DNA from: Chitinophagales bacterium
Lineage (GTDB): Bacteria; Bacteroidota; Bacteroidia; Chitinophagales; Saprospiraceae
DNA: 64,000 bases
Assembly (NCBI GenBank): GCA_022360175.1
Contig: JAKSDI010000278.1
Coordinates: 90,005-154,004, forward strand
Direction of reading: 5' to 3'
Part shown: in pieces, positions 54,108-62,490 of the stretch
How the letters are laid out: each line of letters begins with the position of its first letter
Numbering within the stretch: the stretch's first letter is position 1
Notes under the pieces: generated by a model
Databases searched by the model: none
What the model was told of the DNA's origin: nothing
What the model saw: the letters and a program-made list of their open reading frames with translations, nothing else
Position numbers and translations under genes: made by a program

Positions 54108-55073
54108 ATGGCGACAACTGATACCGTAATGGAACATGACGTGCATAACCAGCAAGGAGATGCATGGGAAGGTGGCAAAGCGCCGTTTAAGGCTAGCTAC
54201 GGTAAACTGATGATGTGGTATTTCCTACTTTCTGATGCTTTTACCTTTGCCGGATTCCTGATTGCTTACGGAGCGCTTCGTTTCAGCAGCCCTACCTGGC
54301 CTGTACCGGATGTAGTATTTTCTACCGCTCCTTTTGGGATTCATAACGCACCACTTATTTTTGTGACTATAATGTCTTTCCTACTGATTATTAGTTCAGT
54401 GACTATGGTTCGTGCGGTACAGGAGGGGCATCGTGAGAATAAAAACGGTGTTGTATTCTGGATGCTTTTGACTGTACTTGGTGGTCTTGGTTTCCTTGGC
54501 TGTCAGGCTTGGGAATGGACCAACTTGATTAAGACTGAGCATATGTCTGTAACTCTGAATCCATTTGGAACTCACGTTGAGTCAGGGGTTTACCTTGCTG
54601 AAGACGGTTCTGAAACGGATGAAGCGTTCGAAGCAGGAGAAACTTATCTGATTCACAAAGCAGGTGCAGGGCATCATGGTGATGATCATGGACATGATGA
54701 TGGTCACGGTGATGATGCTCATCACCACGATTCACATGACTATACTGCGGGTGACCATGCTGGGTACACCGTTGATGATAAAGGATTTATTCATCGCAAG
54801 TTTAAAGTGACAGAAGGCCCTGATGCTGGAATGATCAAGCAACAGGAATTTGGGCCTAAGGCATTTGGTGCCCTTTTCTTCTTTATTACAGGCTTCCACG
54901 GCTTCCACGTATTTTCGGGAGTAGTATTCTTATTGATCATTTTGATCAATGCTGCAAGTGGACTGTATATGAAGCGTAAGAATGGTCACGAAATGGTAGA
55001 AAAGATTGGCCTTTACTGGCACTTTGTAGACCTTGTTTGGGTATTTGTATTCCTGGTATTTTACCTCCTTTAA
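54108..55073 (+). CDS. coxC: Cytochrome c oxidase subunit III with His-rich insert
   Basis: A 321-residue subunit III, seven-helix type split by a loop. The C-terminal signature YWHFVDLVWVFVFLVFYLL is present, with FFFITGFHGFHVFSGVVF before it. Between helices, about residues 165-225, it has a hydrophilic loop containing GAGHHGDDHGHDDGHGDDAH, that is, dense His/Asp/Gly. The insert is not part of known subunit III structures and looks like a metal-binding or surface loop. Gap to the first copy 35 bases. Confidence 0.92.
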   Translation: MATTDTVMEHDVHNQQGDAWEGGKAPFKASYGKLMMWYFLLSDAFTFAGFLIAYGALRFSSPTWPVPDVVFSTAPFGIHNAPLIFVTIMSFLLIISSVTMVRAVQEGHRENKNGVVFWMLLTVLGGLGFLGCQAWEWTNLIKTEHMSVTLNPFGTHVESGVYLAEDGSETDEAFEAGETYLIHKAGAGHHGDDHGHDDGHGDDAHHHDSHDYTAGDHAGYTVDDKGFIHRKFKVTEGPDAGMIKQQEFGPKAFGALFFFITGFHGFHVFSGVVFLLIILINAASGLYMKRKNGHEMVEKIGLYWHFVDLVWVFVFLVFYLL

Positions 55074-55097
55074 ATCATCCGAAAAAGAATTAATAAA

Positions 55098-55529
55098 ATG
55101 GGACATTTAAGCTACGAAGAATCGAAGAAAGCGGTATTTAAAGGCTTGATCTTATTAGGAGTAGTGACACTTATTGAAGTATTCTTCTCACTACTTGGTA
55201 AGGGATACGTTATTCCCGGATTGGAAGATTATACCTGGCTGGCATATGTAGTTGGCCTAATACTGATAGCACTTTCGCTATATAAAGCTTACTTTATCAT
55301 TTACGAATTTATGCACATGCGCTATGAAGTAAAGGGCTTAGCTATGACTGTATTGCTACCTACTGCTTTATTGATATGGGCTGTGATTGCTTTCTTCCAG
55401 GAAGGTAACTCTTGGAAAGAACGCCGTGACTTGATCCAGGATAAGGACGAAGAGTCTGCAACAGAAGAAACAAAGAACACGCAGGAAGGTTACCTGCTTG
55501 ATGAAACTACCTACCGTTTGGTAATGTAA
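55098..55529 (+). CDS. Cytochrome c oxidase subunit IV (prokaryotic type)
   Basis: A 143-residue protein with three helices (about 15-35, 42-62, 80-100), prokaryotic subunit IV type, with AYFIIYEFMHMRYEVKGL in the usual position. The C-terminal tail is acidic (QDKDEESATEETKNTQEG). Last gene before the terminator at 55549, so the act-cox transcription unit probably ends here. Confidence 0.85.
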   Translation: MGHLSYEESKKAVFKGLILLGVVTLIEVFFSLLGKGYVIPGLEDYTWLAYVVGLILIALSLYKAYFIIYEFMHMRYEVKGLAMTVLLPTALLIWAVIAFFQEGNSWKERRDLIQDKDEESATEETKNTQEGYLLDETTYRLVM

Positions 55530-55548
55530 TATTAGTTTCACAATAAAG

Positions 55549-55590
55549 TAAAAATGGGGTAGGAAGTTCAACTTTCCTGCCCCATTTTTA
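55549..55590 (+). terminator. Terminator of the act-cox unit
   Basis: TAAAAATGGGGTAGGAA (55549-55565) pairs with TTCCTGCCCCATTTTTA (55574-55590), one G-U pair, with T residues at the 3' side. Strong rho-independent structure. Confidence 0.9.
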
Positions 55591-55622
55591 TTAAAAGGCT
55601 TTAGATTTGCTAACTATATCTA

Positions 55623-55786
55623 AGAGTTTATTTGGGATTTGTTCTTTGAGTCGAAAATAGATCATTTTTTGTTTAGAGGAAGCTCCTTTTGAGCTGCATA
55701 CTGATGAGGTACGTAGCGATAAAGAGCTGAAGTATAAATAAAAAAGGAACATTTGCAGACCAATTAATAATTTCCAAACAAACTCT
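55623..55786. repeat. MITE-like element, 164 bp (copy A)
   Basis: Terminal inverted repeat AGAGTTTATTTGGGA against the complement of the right end. It is close to copy B at 63015-63178: same length, and long identical runs such as GTTCTTTGAGTCGAAAATAG and ACCAATTAATAATTTCCAAA. It lies between the terminator and the SCO-like gene, 17 bases before its ATG, so it may carry or disturb its promoter. Confidence 0.8.
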
Positions 55787-55803
55787 AAAAAACAAATTAT
55801 CAA

Positions 55804-56451
55804 ATGGCGAGTAATAAAGGCAAAAAGAATTGGGTGCAAATAGGAGGATTGTTGCTAATGCTAGTAGTCTTTCCTTTAGTATCCTGGTATTACCTTCAGA
55901 CAGGCTTGAATTACCGATTGGAAGCCCGGGCAGAGCAGCAGGCTATTGCAAATGTCCCGAATCAGAATTTCTCCAATTATAATGGAGAAGAAGTCGCCCT
56001 GGATCGGTTCAAAGATTACTTGCTTATTGGACACTTTTATAGCGAAAGCCATAAAGACAAATATCTGCCATTACTTACAAAGCTGTATCATCAGTTTGAT
56101 GAGCGGAAGGATGTTTATTTTGTAACATTTTCAGCAGATACCTCTATGAGTGCTGTTGTTAATGCTAAACAAATGCTTAGCGATAGTATGCTAATCGATG
56201 AAGAGCAGGTATTCTTTTTAAATAGTACTGAAGTGAAAGCGCTTTCATCTGCACTTAAGCTTCCTTTTGAGGAGCGAAATATGAGCCTGGTAGACAATTC
56301 TTTGCTGTTTTTTGCAGATAGTGCGGTTGTAAAGGGTTTTTATGATATAAAGCAAGAGGAGGATGTAAAACGTCTTGTAAAGCATATTACCCTCAATCTG
56401 CACCCACTGGAAGAGAAGGATATTATCTTTGAACGCGAAACCGAAAAATAA
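55804..56451 (+). CDS. SCO-like thioredoxin-fold protein lacking copper ligands
   Basis: A 215-residue membrane-anchored protein (helix about 10-28) with a periplasmic thioredoxin-like domain, placed where SCO1/SenC is found in other oxidase loci. In SCO, copper is held by CxxxC and a His. Here the corresponding loop is GHFYSESHKDK, without cysteine, and the His site VDHS is VDNS. The fold elements (YFVTFSADTSMSAVVNAKQM, LLFFADSAVVKGFYD) remain. The mature protein has no cysteine, so it cannot act as a copper-thiol metallochaperone in the usual way. The stop is followed at once by the next ATG, so the two are coupled. Confidence 0.75.
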   Translation: MASNKGKKNWVQIGGLLLMLVVFPLVSWYYLQTGLNYRLEARAEQQAIANVPNQNFSNYNGEEVALDRFKDYLLIGHFYSESHKDKYLPLLTKLYHQFDERKDVYFVTFSADTSMSAVVNAKQMLSDSMLIDEEQVFFLNSTEVKALSSALKLPFEERNMSLVDNSLLFFADSAVVKGFYDIKQEEDVKRLVKHITLNLHPLEEKDIIFERETEK

Positions 56452-57042
56452 ATGGACCATATTCCAAGTAAAAACCTAGAACTGGCAAAAAAATTAAATG
56501 TAGCTGCCTGGATAGTTACAGCGGTTGTATTAACCCTGGTCGGGATGATGAGACGGGTGAAAATTGAACTTCCAGAAGGTATGGATATGAGCTTTTTGCC
56601 TCCTTTTCATGCTACACTGAATGCATGGGCAGCAGTTGCTCTTTTGGTAGCTTTATATTTTATCAAACGGAAAAATGTAATTGCTCATCAAAGAGCTATT
56701 TACATGGCAGTAGGTTTGTCTGTGCTATTTTTATTGTCTTATGTTGCGTACCATTTCACAACTCCTGAAACCTTATTTGGAGATTTAAACCATGATGGTG
56801 TGCTGAGCGCGGAAGAATTGGCAGAAGCAGGATCTAGCCGGGTAATTTATTTAATCATATTATTGAGCCATATTTTCCTGGCAGCGATCAGTTTGCCGTT
56901 CATATTGTTTACTTTTATAAGAGCATATACCGGGCAGATTGAAAAGCACCGTAAGATGGCAAGATGGGTATACCCTATGTGGTTGTATGTTACTATTACG
57001 GGGCCAATTGCATATCTCATGCTAATGCCTTATTATGCATAA
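56452..57042 (+). CDS. DUF420 membrane protein with EF-hand loop
   Basis: A 196-residue membrane protein of the DUF420 family, often found with cytochrome oxidase assembly genes; five helices. Signature parts are PPFHATLNAWAAVALLV, AHQRAIYMAV and KHRKMARWVYPMWLYVTIT. Between helices, residues 111-122, it has a canonical EF-hand calcium loop: DLNHDGVLSAEE, with ligands at Asp111, Asn113, Asp115, Val117 (backbone), Ser119 and Glu122. The insert is not expected in DUF420. The start abuts the stop of the SCO-like gene. Confidence 0.88.
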   Translation: MDHIPSKNLELAKKLNVAAWIVTAVVLTLVGMMRRVKIELPEGMDMSFLPPFHATLNAWAAVALLVALYFIKRKNVIAHQRAIYMAVGLSVLFLLSYVAYHFTTPETLFGDLNHDGVLSAEELAEAGSSRVIYLIILLSHIFLAAISLPFILFTFIRAYTGQIEKHRKMARWVYPMWLYVTITGPIAYLMLMPYYA

Positions 57043-57053
57043 ATTATATTAAG

Positions 57054-57308
57054 ATGAAGCGTATCAATAAATATATCAGCATTATAGCTCTGGCGTTTAC
57101 TTTATCAACGGTAGTGGCGCCAACGGTAGCTATTGCACAGTGTCCTATGTGCCGTATGTCGGCCGAAAGTAACCTTAAAAGTGGTGGTACGGATGGTAAA
57201 GGCCTTAATCAGGGGATTCTATACATGTTGGCTACCCCTTATCTTGTAATTGGCGCGATTGGATATGTTTGGTGGCGAAATAGAAAAAGAGAGGAAGAAA
57301 TGGAATAG
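57054..57308 (+). CDS. Small exported membrane protein with CPMC motif
   Basis: 84 residues. Signal peptide 1-28 (AIAQ), then QCPMCRMSAES at the mature N terminus (Cys30, Cys33, plus Met32 and Met35), a Gly-rich linker, and one helix about 57-75 followed by a basic/acidic tail. A CxxC next to methionines is a common copper-binding arrangement. It starts 11 bases after DUF420 and lies in the SCO/DUF420 cluster, so a role in copper delivery to the oxidase is plausible but unproven. The ATG at 57054 is chosen because the signal peptide begins there. Confidence 0.7.
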   Translation: MKRINKYISIIALAFTLSTVVAPTVAIAQCPMCRMSAESNLKSGGTDGKGLNQGILYMLATPYLVIGAIGYVWWRNRKREEEME

Positions 57309-57314
57309 ATTATT

Positions 57315-58184
57315 GTGCGTACGTTTCTATTCGAAAAAGAGAAATACGGATTTGAACTCTTAATGGATTTACACACATTCGAAGAGAATCCAAATCTTGA
57401 TTTTGAGCCAGCGCCTCATACCACCAATTTTTTTGAGATACTCGTTTTTGAAAAAGCTCATGGCTATATAGAATTGAATGGGCACAACATCTGTATAGGG
57501 GCGCATAATTTGTTTTTCACCTCACCATTCCAAAAAAAGGCTTGTCATATTGACCTAAATGGACTGAAGGGATTCCATCTGGTCTTTCAAAATGACTTTC
57601 TAGCAGACTTTTTTAATGACAAGCTATTTGTTTATCGCTTACAGTACTTCTATAATTCCAAACACCCGCAACATTTGGCTTTATCTGCGGAGGAATACGA
57701 ACTTATCCGCTTTACCTTTAGTGAGATTATAGCGGAGATCAAAAATTTCCAATCTGATAGCCCTCACATCATCCGATCTCTCCTTTATTTTTCTCTTGGT
57801 AAATTGAATCGTATCTATTCAAACCGTTTTGGCCTCTCACCTGAAACACAAGCCAATTCGCTGGCCTATAGATTTAAGGAAATACTGGAGCAGCATATAA
57901 GAGAATTGCATACTGTTGATGAGTATTGCAACTTGCTTCAGGTATCTAGGCATAAGCTAAATAAAATTGTGAGAGCTCATTTTGGCAGTACTTCAAGAGA
58001 GCTTATTCAATATCGCTTATTGCAGGAAATAAAAATGGAGCTGCGTTATTCAGACCGAAATATTTCAGAAATCGCAGACCAGCTCCATTTTAGTGAAGCC
58101 AATAATCTGACGCGTTTTTTTAATCGTTTAGAAGGAATCTCTCCCAGAAAATATAGAGAAACATACCAAAGTGATAGAAAATGA
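57315..58184 (+). CDS. AraC family transcriptional regulator
   Basis: A 289-residue regulator. The N-terminal domain is cupin-like (HTTNFFEILVFEKAHGYIEL), and the C-terminal AraC helix-turn-helix region (about 190-285) shows LLQVSRHKLNKIVRAHFG and EIADQLHFSEANNLTRFF, then SPRKYRE. The GTG at 57315 is used; an ATG at 57363 is the alternative and would trim the N-terminal strand. It starts only 6 bases after the CPMC gene, so it is probably co-transcribed with the cluster and may control it. The inducer is unknown. Confidence 0.88.
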   Translation: MRTFLFEKEKYGFELLMDLHTFEENPNLDFEPAPHTTNFFEILVFEKAHGYIELNGHNICIGAHNLFFTSPFQKKACHIDLNGLKGFHLVFQNDFLADFFNDKLFVYRLQYFYNSKHPQHLALSAEEYELIRFTFSEIIAEIKNFQSDSPHIIRSLLYFSLGKLNRIYSNRFGLSPETQANSLAYRFKEILEQHIRELHTVDEYCNLLQVSRHKLNKIVRAHFGSTSRELIQYRLLQEIKMELRYSDRNISEIADQLHFSEANNLTRFFNRLEGISPRKYRETYQSDRK

Positions 58185-58306
58185 TGATAAAATGATATGG
58201 TGAATATACCTGACACCTTTGATTTTTGTACTTGAAGAGATTGACATTTATTCCTCTCTTGGCTTTCAGTCAACCTATCCAATAATACTCTATCAGGGGG
58301 CTTTAT

Positions 58307-58334
58307 GCTCCCTTGGGGGAGCTGTCCGTAGGAC
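58307..58334. repeat. Double hairpin, REP-like
   Basis: GCTCCC-TTGG-GGGAGC (58307-58322) and GTCC-GTA-GGAC (58324-58334) adjoin, flanked by G-rich tracts on both sides. Such compact double hairpins resemble repetitive extragenic palindromes. One copy in this window. Confidence 0.5.
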
Positions 58335-58377
58335 TGAGGGGGACATTCTATAAGTTTAAATCATTATCAGTACAATT

Positions 58378-59457
58378 ATGAAATCACCACTATTTATTTT
58401 TTTAGGAATATTCCTACTTTCTCAGGAAGCATTCGGTCAGCATCAATCTATCTCAGTGCCTATGGATGAGGCCCATTGGGAAATGGAACACAGTGCAAAA
58501 CATTCATTTAAAACCATAGATGCGAAAAAAACAATGGCACTGCACGGCAAAGCTGTGGTTAAAGGACAAACCTTTTCCAATGGGACAATTGAAGTAGATG
58601 TATATGCGACTCAGTCGAGAGGTTTTGCTGGTATCATCTTTAGAAAACAGGATGGTACAATGGAAGAGGCATATATGCGGATGCATAAATCTACACAGGT
58701 AGATGCCATACAATATGCCCCCACCTATAATGGCGAACTGACCTGGCAATTGTATAGAGAATACCAGGCCAAGGTTAGATTTAAAAATACAGGCTGGAAT
58801 AAATTCCGCTTGGAAATTGCTAATGAACAATTGGATGTGTATGTCAATGATGAGAAAGTCCTGCACATAGATCGAATGGAAACGGATCATAGAGTAGGGG
58901 AGATAGGCCTATTTGCTCTATTTGATTGCCAGTTTTCCAACTTTAGATATACTCCCAAAAAGGTTCAGCCATCAACAAAGGAAAAGATGGCACCTGTGAT
59001 AGATCCAAATCTTATAATAGAATGGCAGTTGACTGCAGCAACACCATTACCAACTCAAGCACTCAATTTTAAGGAATTTGCAAATACAGAAACTATAAAA
59101 GCACAAACGGAAGCAAGTGGTTTACTGCCAATCTCCAAGCACCTGAAAAGAGCATCATCTGGCCAGTTTGAGCGCAATCAGGAGTTCTATACGGTTGCCT
59201 CTACTACCATTGTTGCTGATCGGGATAAAACTCAAGCATTTTCTTTTGACTATAGTGATAAAATTATGGTCTATCTCAATGGTAAACTACTCTATCATGG
59301 GAATAACGCTTTTCGTGCAAAAGGCCCCGAACACAAAGGGCATATTGATATCAATGCCAATAAACTCTTCCTTGACCTTAAAAAGGGCGAAAATACCTTG
59401 TATTGTGTAGTAATTGATAAGGCTAACGGTTGGGGGCTTATTGGGAAACTGGAATAG
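58378..59457 (+). CDS. Secreted concanavalin-like lectin-domain protein
   Basis: A 359-residue secreted protein with signal peptide 1-20. Residues about 35-195 form a jelly-roll like the DUF1080/LamG-like domain: GTIEVDVYATQSRGFAGIIF, AYMRMHKSTQVDA and WNKFRLEIANEQLDVYVN, then VGEIGLFALFDCQFSNFRY. The C-terminal 150 residues resemble the sugar-binding beta-sandwich of glycosidases (FSFDYSDKIMVYLNGKLLY, GENTLYCVVIDKANGWG). No catalytic residues are apparent. Likely binds a glycan; substrate unknown. Confidence 0.75.
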   Translation: MKSPLFIFLGIFLLSQEAFGQHQSISVPMDEAHWEMEHSAKHSFKTIDAKKTMALHGKAVVKGQTFSNGTIEVDVYATQSRGFAGIIFRKQDGTMEEAYMRMHKSTQVDAIQYAPTYNGELTWQLYREYQAKVRFKNTGWNKFRLEIANEQLDVYVNDEKVLHIDRMETDHRVGEIGLFALFDCQFSNFRYTPKKVQPSTKEKMAPVIDPNLIIEWQLTAATPLPTQALNFKEFANTETIKAQTEASGLLPISKHLKRASSGQFERNQEFYTVASTTIVADRDKTQAFSFDYSDKIMVYLNGKLLYHGNNAFRAKGPEHKGHIDINANKLFLDLKKGENTLYCVVIDKANGWGLIGKLE

Positions 59458-59463
59458 ATATAA

Positions 59464-59580
59464 GCTACGGTGCCGTGGGATACCACCGCAATACAGTTTT
59501 TAAAAGCTTATGAAACCTGGACGCCAGTGGGAAACTGATGTCCAGGCTACTAGACCGCGGTTTACCACCGTGGCCTAGTT
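59464..59580. repeat. A-B-A palindromic repeat, copy 1
   Basis: Three adjoining hairpins. The outer units contain versions of GCGGTTTACCACCG (59464-59495 and 59552-59580). The central one contains CCTGGACGCCAGTGGGAAAC and TCCAGG (59513-59551), with the shared GTTTACCAC-type core reversed. Related copies are at 60919 and 62392. Confidence 0.8.
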
Positions 59581-59664
59581 TTAAAAAGTTTATCATACCC
59601 ATACATCAGCTTTGAGCTGGTGTGTGGGTTCTAAGTCTAAAGAAAAAATCCTTATTTTAAATGC

Positions 59665-60909
59665 ATGAAAAAAGCTACTCTCTTAATATTACTCTTAACT
59701 CCTTTTTTGGCGAAAGCCCAAAGCCGTTACTATTTACTTTATGATAGGACCAAATCTCCTGTGATGGGTGCCGAACTGCTTTCTACTGCCCATTATATGT
59801 TTTCCAGTGTAGAAGGTCAGTACTTAAAGCCACAATTATTTAAAGAAAAAAAGTGGACGGGTAAAGCCTTGAATATAGGATATCGTTTGAGCAAAACGGT
59901 CATTATAGACAAAACCCTGACCGATTTTTGGAAGGTATTTCAGCATGAAGTATTTGGGCATGGAGCCAGAGCACGAGAGTATGGCTATTTTGAAAGTACT
60001 TATGTGATCGATTTTCCCCAAGGGGGAGGCAAAATCTATTATGGCCCTCATTCTGGAAATAGAATGGTATCTGACGAGGAATTTATTATGAGAACAATAG
60101 GTGGGGTAGAGAGCACTACTATTTTTGCGAATGCGCTGAGAAATAAATGGGTTCAATCAGGGCAAATTCCCTATAGTGAAGCTTACCTGTACTATTCAAA
60201 CTTTATTGGTGTATCTCGCTATATCAGGAGTATTGATGAGGATAACAATACTTCTTTCCATGACATGTTTAGTTATTATCGTCAAATGAATAGACATTAT
60301 GACTACGATCTGGAAGAAACACCCTTTACTGTTGAGTATCTGAAAAAAAGAGCCCTCGTCAATTATTTTAATCCATTGAATTATTATGCCTTGTGGGTAC
60401 TTCTAAAAGAATACATCTGGAGCGGTAATGAAACGGCCGTTTTACCCATGATCCCTATCGGTAAGTATGATTGTCTTCCCTTCTTCTATATGGGAGTATC
60501 TCCATTTGGTACAGAGATATATGTAGAAAATGCGCTGCGTACTGATCAATCTGTCATCAATGCTTATGTAAGGATAGGAGACGATTTTTTTGGTAAACAC
60601 TGGGGAATGGGTATCAATAAAACAAATATCATTAATAATGCCTGGCTGGGAGTAGATGCCGGGCTGGATTTTTGGCGACAGCCTGCACTTGTTTTAGGAG
60701 GAGAGGAATTGGATGAGAGGGATGCCGGAATAGGAGGAGCTGCTAAACTGGGATTGGCATTCAAGATTTCCAAAGGCGATTATCCCTTAAGCATCTATAG
60801 TACTATTGGTTATAAAACTACGGGCTATCTGCAAGGCGAGTATTTAAAGGATGGTGTGTTTGTCAGAGCAGGGCTGATGTTGTTGGCCCTTGATAATAAA
60901 AAAGAGTAA
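59665..60909 (+). CDS. Secreted protein with HExxxH motif, function unknown
   Basis: A 414-residue exported protein with signal peptide 1-19 (ending AKAQ). The notable motif is FQHEVFGHGARARE: His94-Glu95-x-x-x-His99, which is like a gluzincin or M50 zinc motif but with three residues between Glu and the second His. The C-terminal half is beta-rich with Gly/aromatic strands (LGVDAGLDFWRQP, KLGLAFKI, YKTTGYLQGEYLKDG). Possibly a membrane-associated peptidase-like protein; I cannot name a family. Confidence 0.65.
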   Translation: MKKATLLILLLTPFLAKAQSRYYLLYDRTKSPVMGAELLSTAHYMFSSVEGQYLKPQLFKEKKWTGKALNIGYRLSKTVIIDKTLTDFWKVFQHEVFGHGARAREYGYFESTYVIDFPQGGGKIYYGPHSGNRMVSDEEFIMRTIGGVESTTIFANALRNKWVQSGQIPYSEAYLYYSNFIGVSRYIRSIDEDNNTSFHDMFSYYRQMNRHYDYDLEETPFTVEYLKKRALVNYFNPLNYYALWVLLKEYIWSGNETAVLPMIPIGKYDCLPFFYMGVSPFGTEIYVENALRTDQSVINAYVRIGDDFFGKHWGMGINKTNIINNAWLGVDAGLDFWRQPALVLGGEELDERDAGIGGAAKLGLAFKISKGDYPLSIYSTIGYKTTGYLQGEYLKDGVFVRAGLMLLALDNKKE

Positions 60910-60918
60910 AGCACTAGC

Positions 60919-61033
60919 ACTGTACCGCGGTTTACCACCGCCGTACAGTTTAAATCGAGCTTATTAAACCTGGGTACCAGTGGTAAACTGATGCCCAGGC
61001 TACTGTATTGCAGTTTACTACTGCTGTATGGTT
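60919..61033. repeat. A-B-A palindromic repeat, copy 2
   Basis: Outer unit CTGTACCGCGGTTTACCACC (60920-60939) and its continuation; central unit CCTGGGTACCAGTGGTAAAC (60969-60988) then CCCAGG; third unit CTGTATTGCAGTTTACTACT. Inner symmetry: CTGTAC/GTACAG and CCTGGG/CCCAGG stems. Confidence 0.8.
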
Positions 61034-61063
61034 TAAAACAAGCGATTGAAACAAGAAGGTTCA

Positions 61064-62326
61064 TTATAATTTAAATCGAACAGGTAGATTGAACATTACA
61101 TTTACAGGTCTTCCTCGTTGTTTTCCAGGGATCCAGATAATACCATCTTCTTTCATTTTGTGCACAACTCTTTCCGCAGCTTCGCCTGTTCCAAGGCCTG
61201 GATCACGTACGACTCTGATATCTTCTAATGAACCATCTTTTTTAACTATAAATTGAACCACAGCAGTTACTTCATTTTTTGAATTTTTATTTCCTACGGG
61301 ATACACGACATTTTCTTCTATGTATTTTTGCATAAGCTTATCTGCACATTTTTTTCGTTTGGCAGGAGGTTCGGTTTCACAGCCAGGAAAACGTGGCATT
61401 TCCTCTACTACTTTAAAAATTTCTCTTATTTCTGTAGTTGAAATTTGTGGAGGTATTAATAAGATAGGATATATTCTGTTTTCTTTATCTAAAGCTTTAC
61501 TCCCCATCTTTTTAAACCAATAACCTAATTTATTGGTAGGTATATATTGATAGGAATAGGATAGGTTATCTAAAGTATCCTTGTTAAAAGTATACTTTAA
61601 TAAATCCTCCTGTAATGTGCCATCCTGCATTCTGAAATCTGATTTAGCATAAGCAGTTATAATTGATTTATCATATAATTGATGCTTATAAGTTTCGGAA
61701 TGTATCATAGTAAAGGACCTCTCATTATATGATACTTGTTTAGTGAGCATATAAAAGTTGTTTAAATGATGGTAGATATCAGCAGGAGATCGTGTATCAG
61801 ACAAAAAAATCAAGGTACTATCGGGTAATAATCGCACAAAGGTGTTTTTACGTTTTTTTGTATCAAAACGATAATAAAAACCTTGAGTGGATATACCTCC
61901 AAGTTCTTCTTTAGAAATGAGTGAATTAAAATCATTGAATTTTATCGTGTCAACGTTTGGAATGGCATTAAGCGTGTAGGTCGCTTTGTAAGGCCGGAAC
62001 CCATTATTTATGTCAATTCCTAAAATGAGCTGTTTTGCTGTATTGATGCTTACGTCATAAGTACGCCCGGCAAAAATCAGCTTATTGTAATTATAGGCAT
62101 ATGTAGTGAAGTAATATCCTTCATCCGTTTCCAGGATCAGTTTTTTATCTTCCAGAAAATGGACCTTTTGCCCGAGGTAAGGTTTAAAAATATCCTTCTT
62201 TACATCTTTGCTGCTTTCAATGATACTTATCTCCCAACTACCCTGAAGCTGGATTGGATTAGAAAACTGTGCAAAGGAAAAAGTATAACAACACAACAGT
62301 GCTAGTATTATAGAGAACGTTTTCAT
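61064..62326 (-). CDS. Secreted protein with C-terminal TonB domain (paralogue 1)
   Basis: A 420-residue protein with a cleavable signal (ending SFAQ), not the N-terminal membrane anchor of TonB. Residues about 25-300 have beta-rich, fold-unknown sequence, and the last about 100 residues match TonB_C: VVEEMPRFPGCETEPPAKRK, YIEENVVYPVGN, VTAVVQFIVKKDGSLEDI and VRDPGLGTGEAAERVVHKM. Without a helix it cannot be a classical energy transducer. It shares its 5' flank and signal region with the gene at 62491. Confidence 0.8.
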   Translation of the reverse strand: MKTFSIILALLCCYTFSFAQFSNPIQLQGSWEISIIESSKDVKKDIFKPYLGQKVHFLEDKKLILETDEGYYFTTYAYNYNKLIFAGRTYDVSINTAKQLILGIDINNGFRPYKATYTLNAIPNVDTIKFNDFNSLISKEELGGISTQGFYYRFDTKKRKNTFVRLLPDSTLIFLSDTRSPADIYHHLNNFYMLTKQVSYNERSFTMIHSETYKHQLYDKSIITAYAKSDFRMQDGTLQEDLLKYTFNKDTLDNLSYSYQYIPTNKLGYWFKKMGSKALDKENRIYPILLIPPQISTTEIREIFKVVEEMPRFPGCETEPPAKRKKCADKLMQKYIEENVVYPVGNKNSKNEVTAVVQFIVKKDGSLEDIRVVRDPGLGTGEAAERVVHKMKEDGIIWIPGKQRGRPVNVMFNLPVRFKL

Positions 62327-62391
62327 AGCTTATATTTAGAAATGATAAAGAATAATCTTTGAGAATAGAAAATGAGTGAACTCGAGCGCCA

Positions 62392-62475
62392 GTACTGTAC
62401 CGCGGTTTACCACCGCCGTACAGTTTAAATCAAGCTTGTTAAACCTGGGCGCCACTGGTAAACTGCGGTACGGTT
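62392..62475. repeat. A-B-A palindromic repeat, copy 3
   Basis: Unit A TGTACCGCGGTTTACCACCG then CCGTACAG; unit B CCTGGGCGCCACTGGTAAAC; a shortened last unit GCGGTACGGTTTATAA. It lies between the two TonB-C paralogues. Confidence 0.78.
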
Positions 62476-62490
62476 TATAAGGAGTAATTC

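Noticed and set aside
59464..62475. CRISPR array
   Set aside because: Repeats are palindromic units in alternating orientation, separated by full genes, without unique spacers of constant length and without cas genes.
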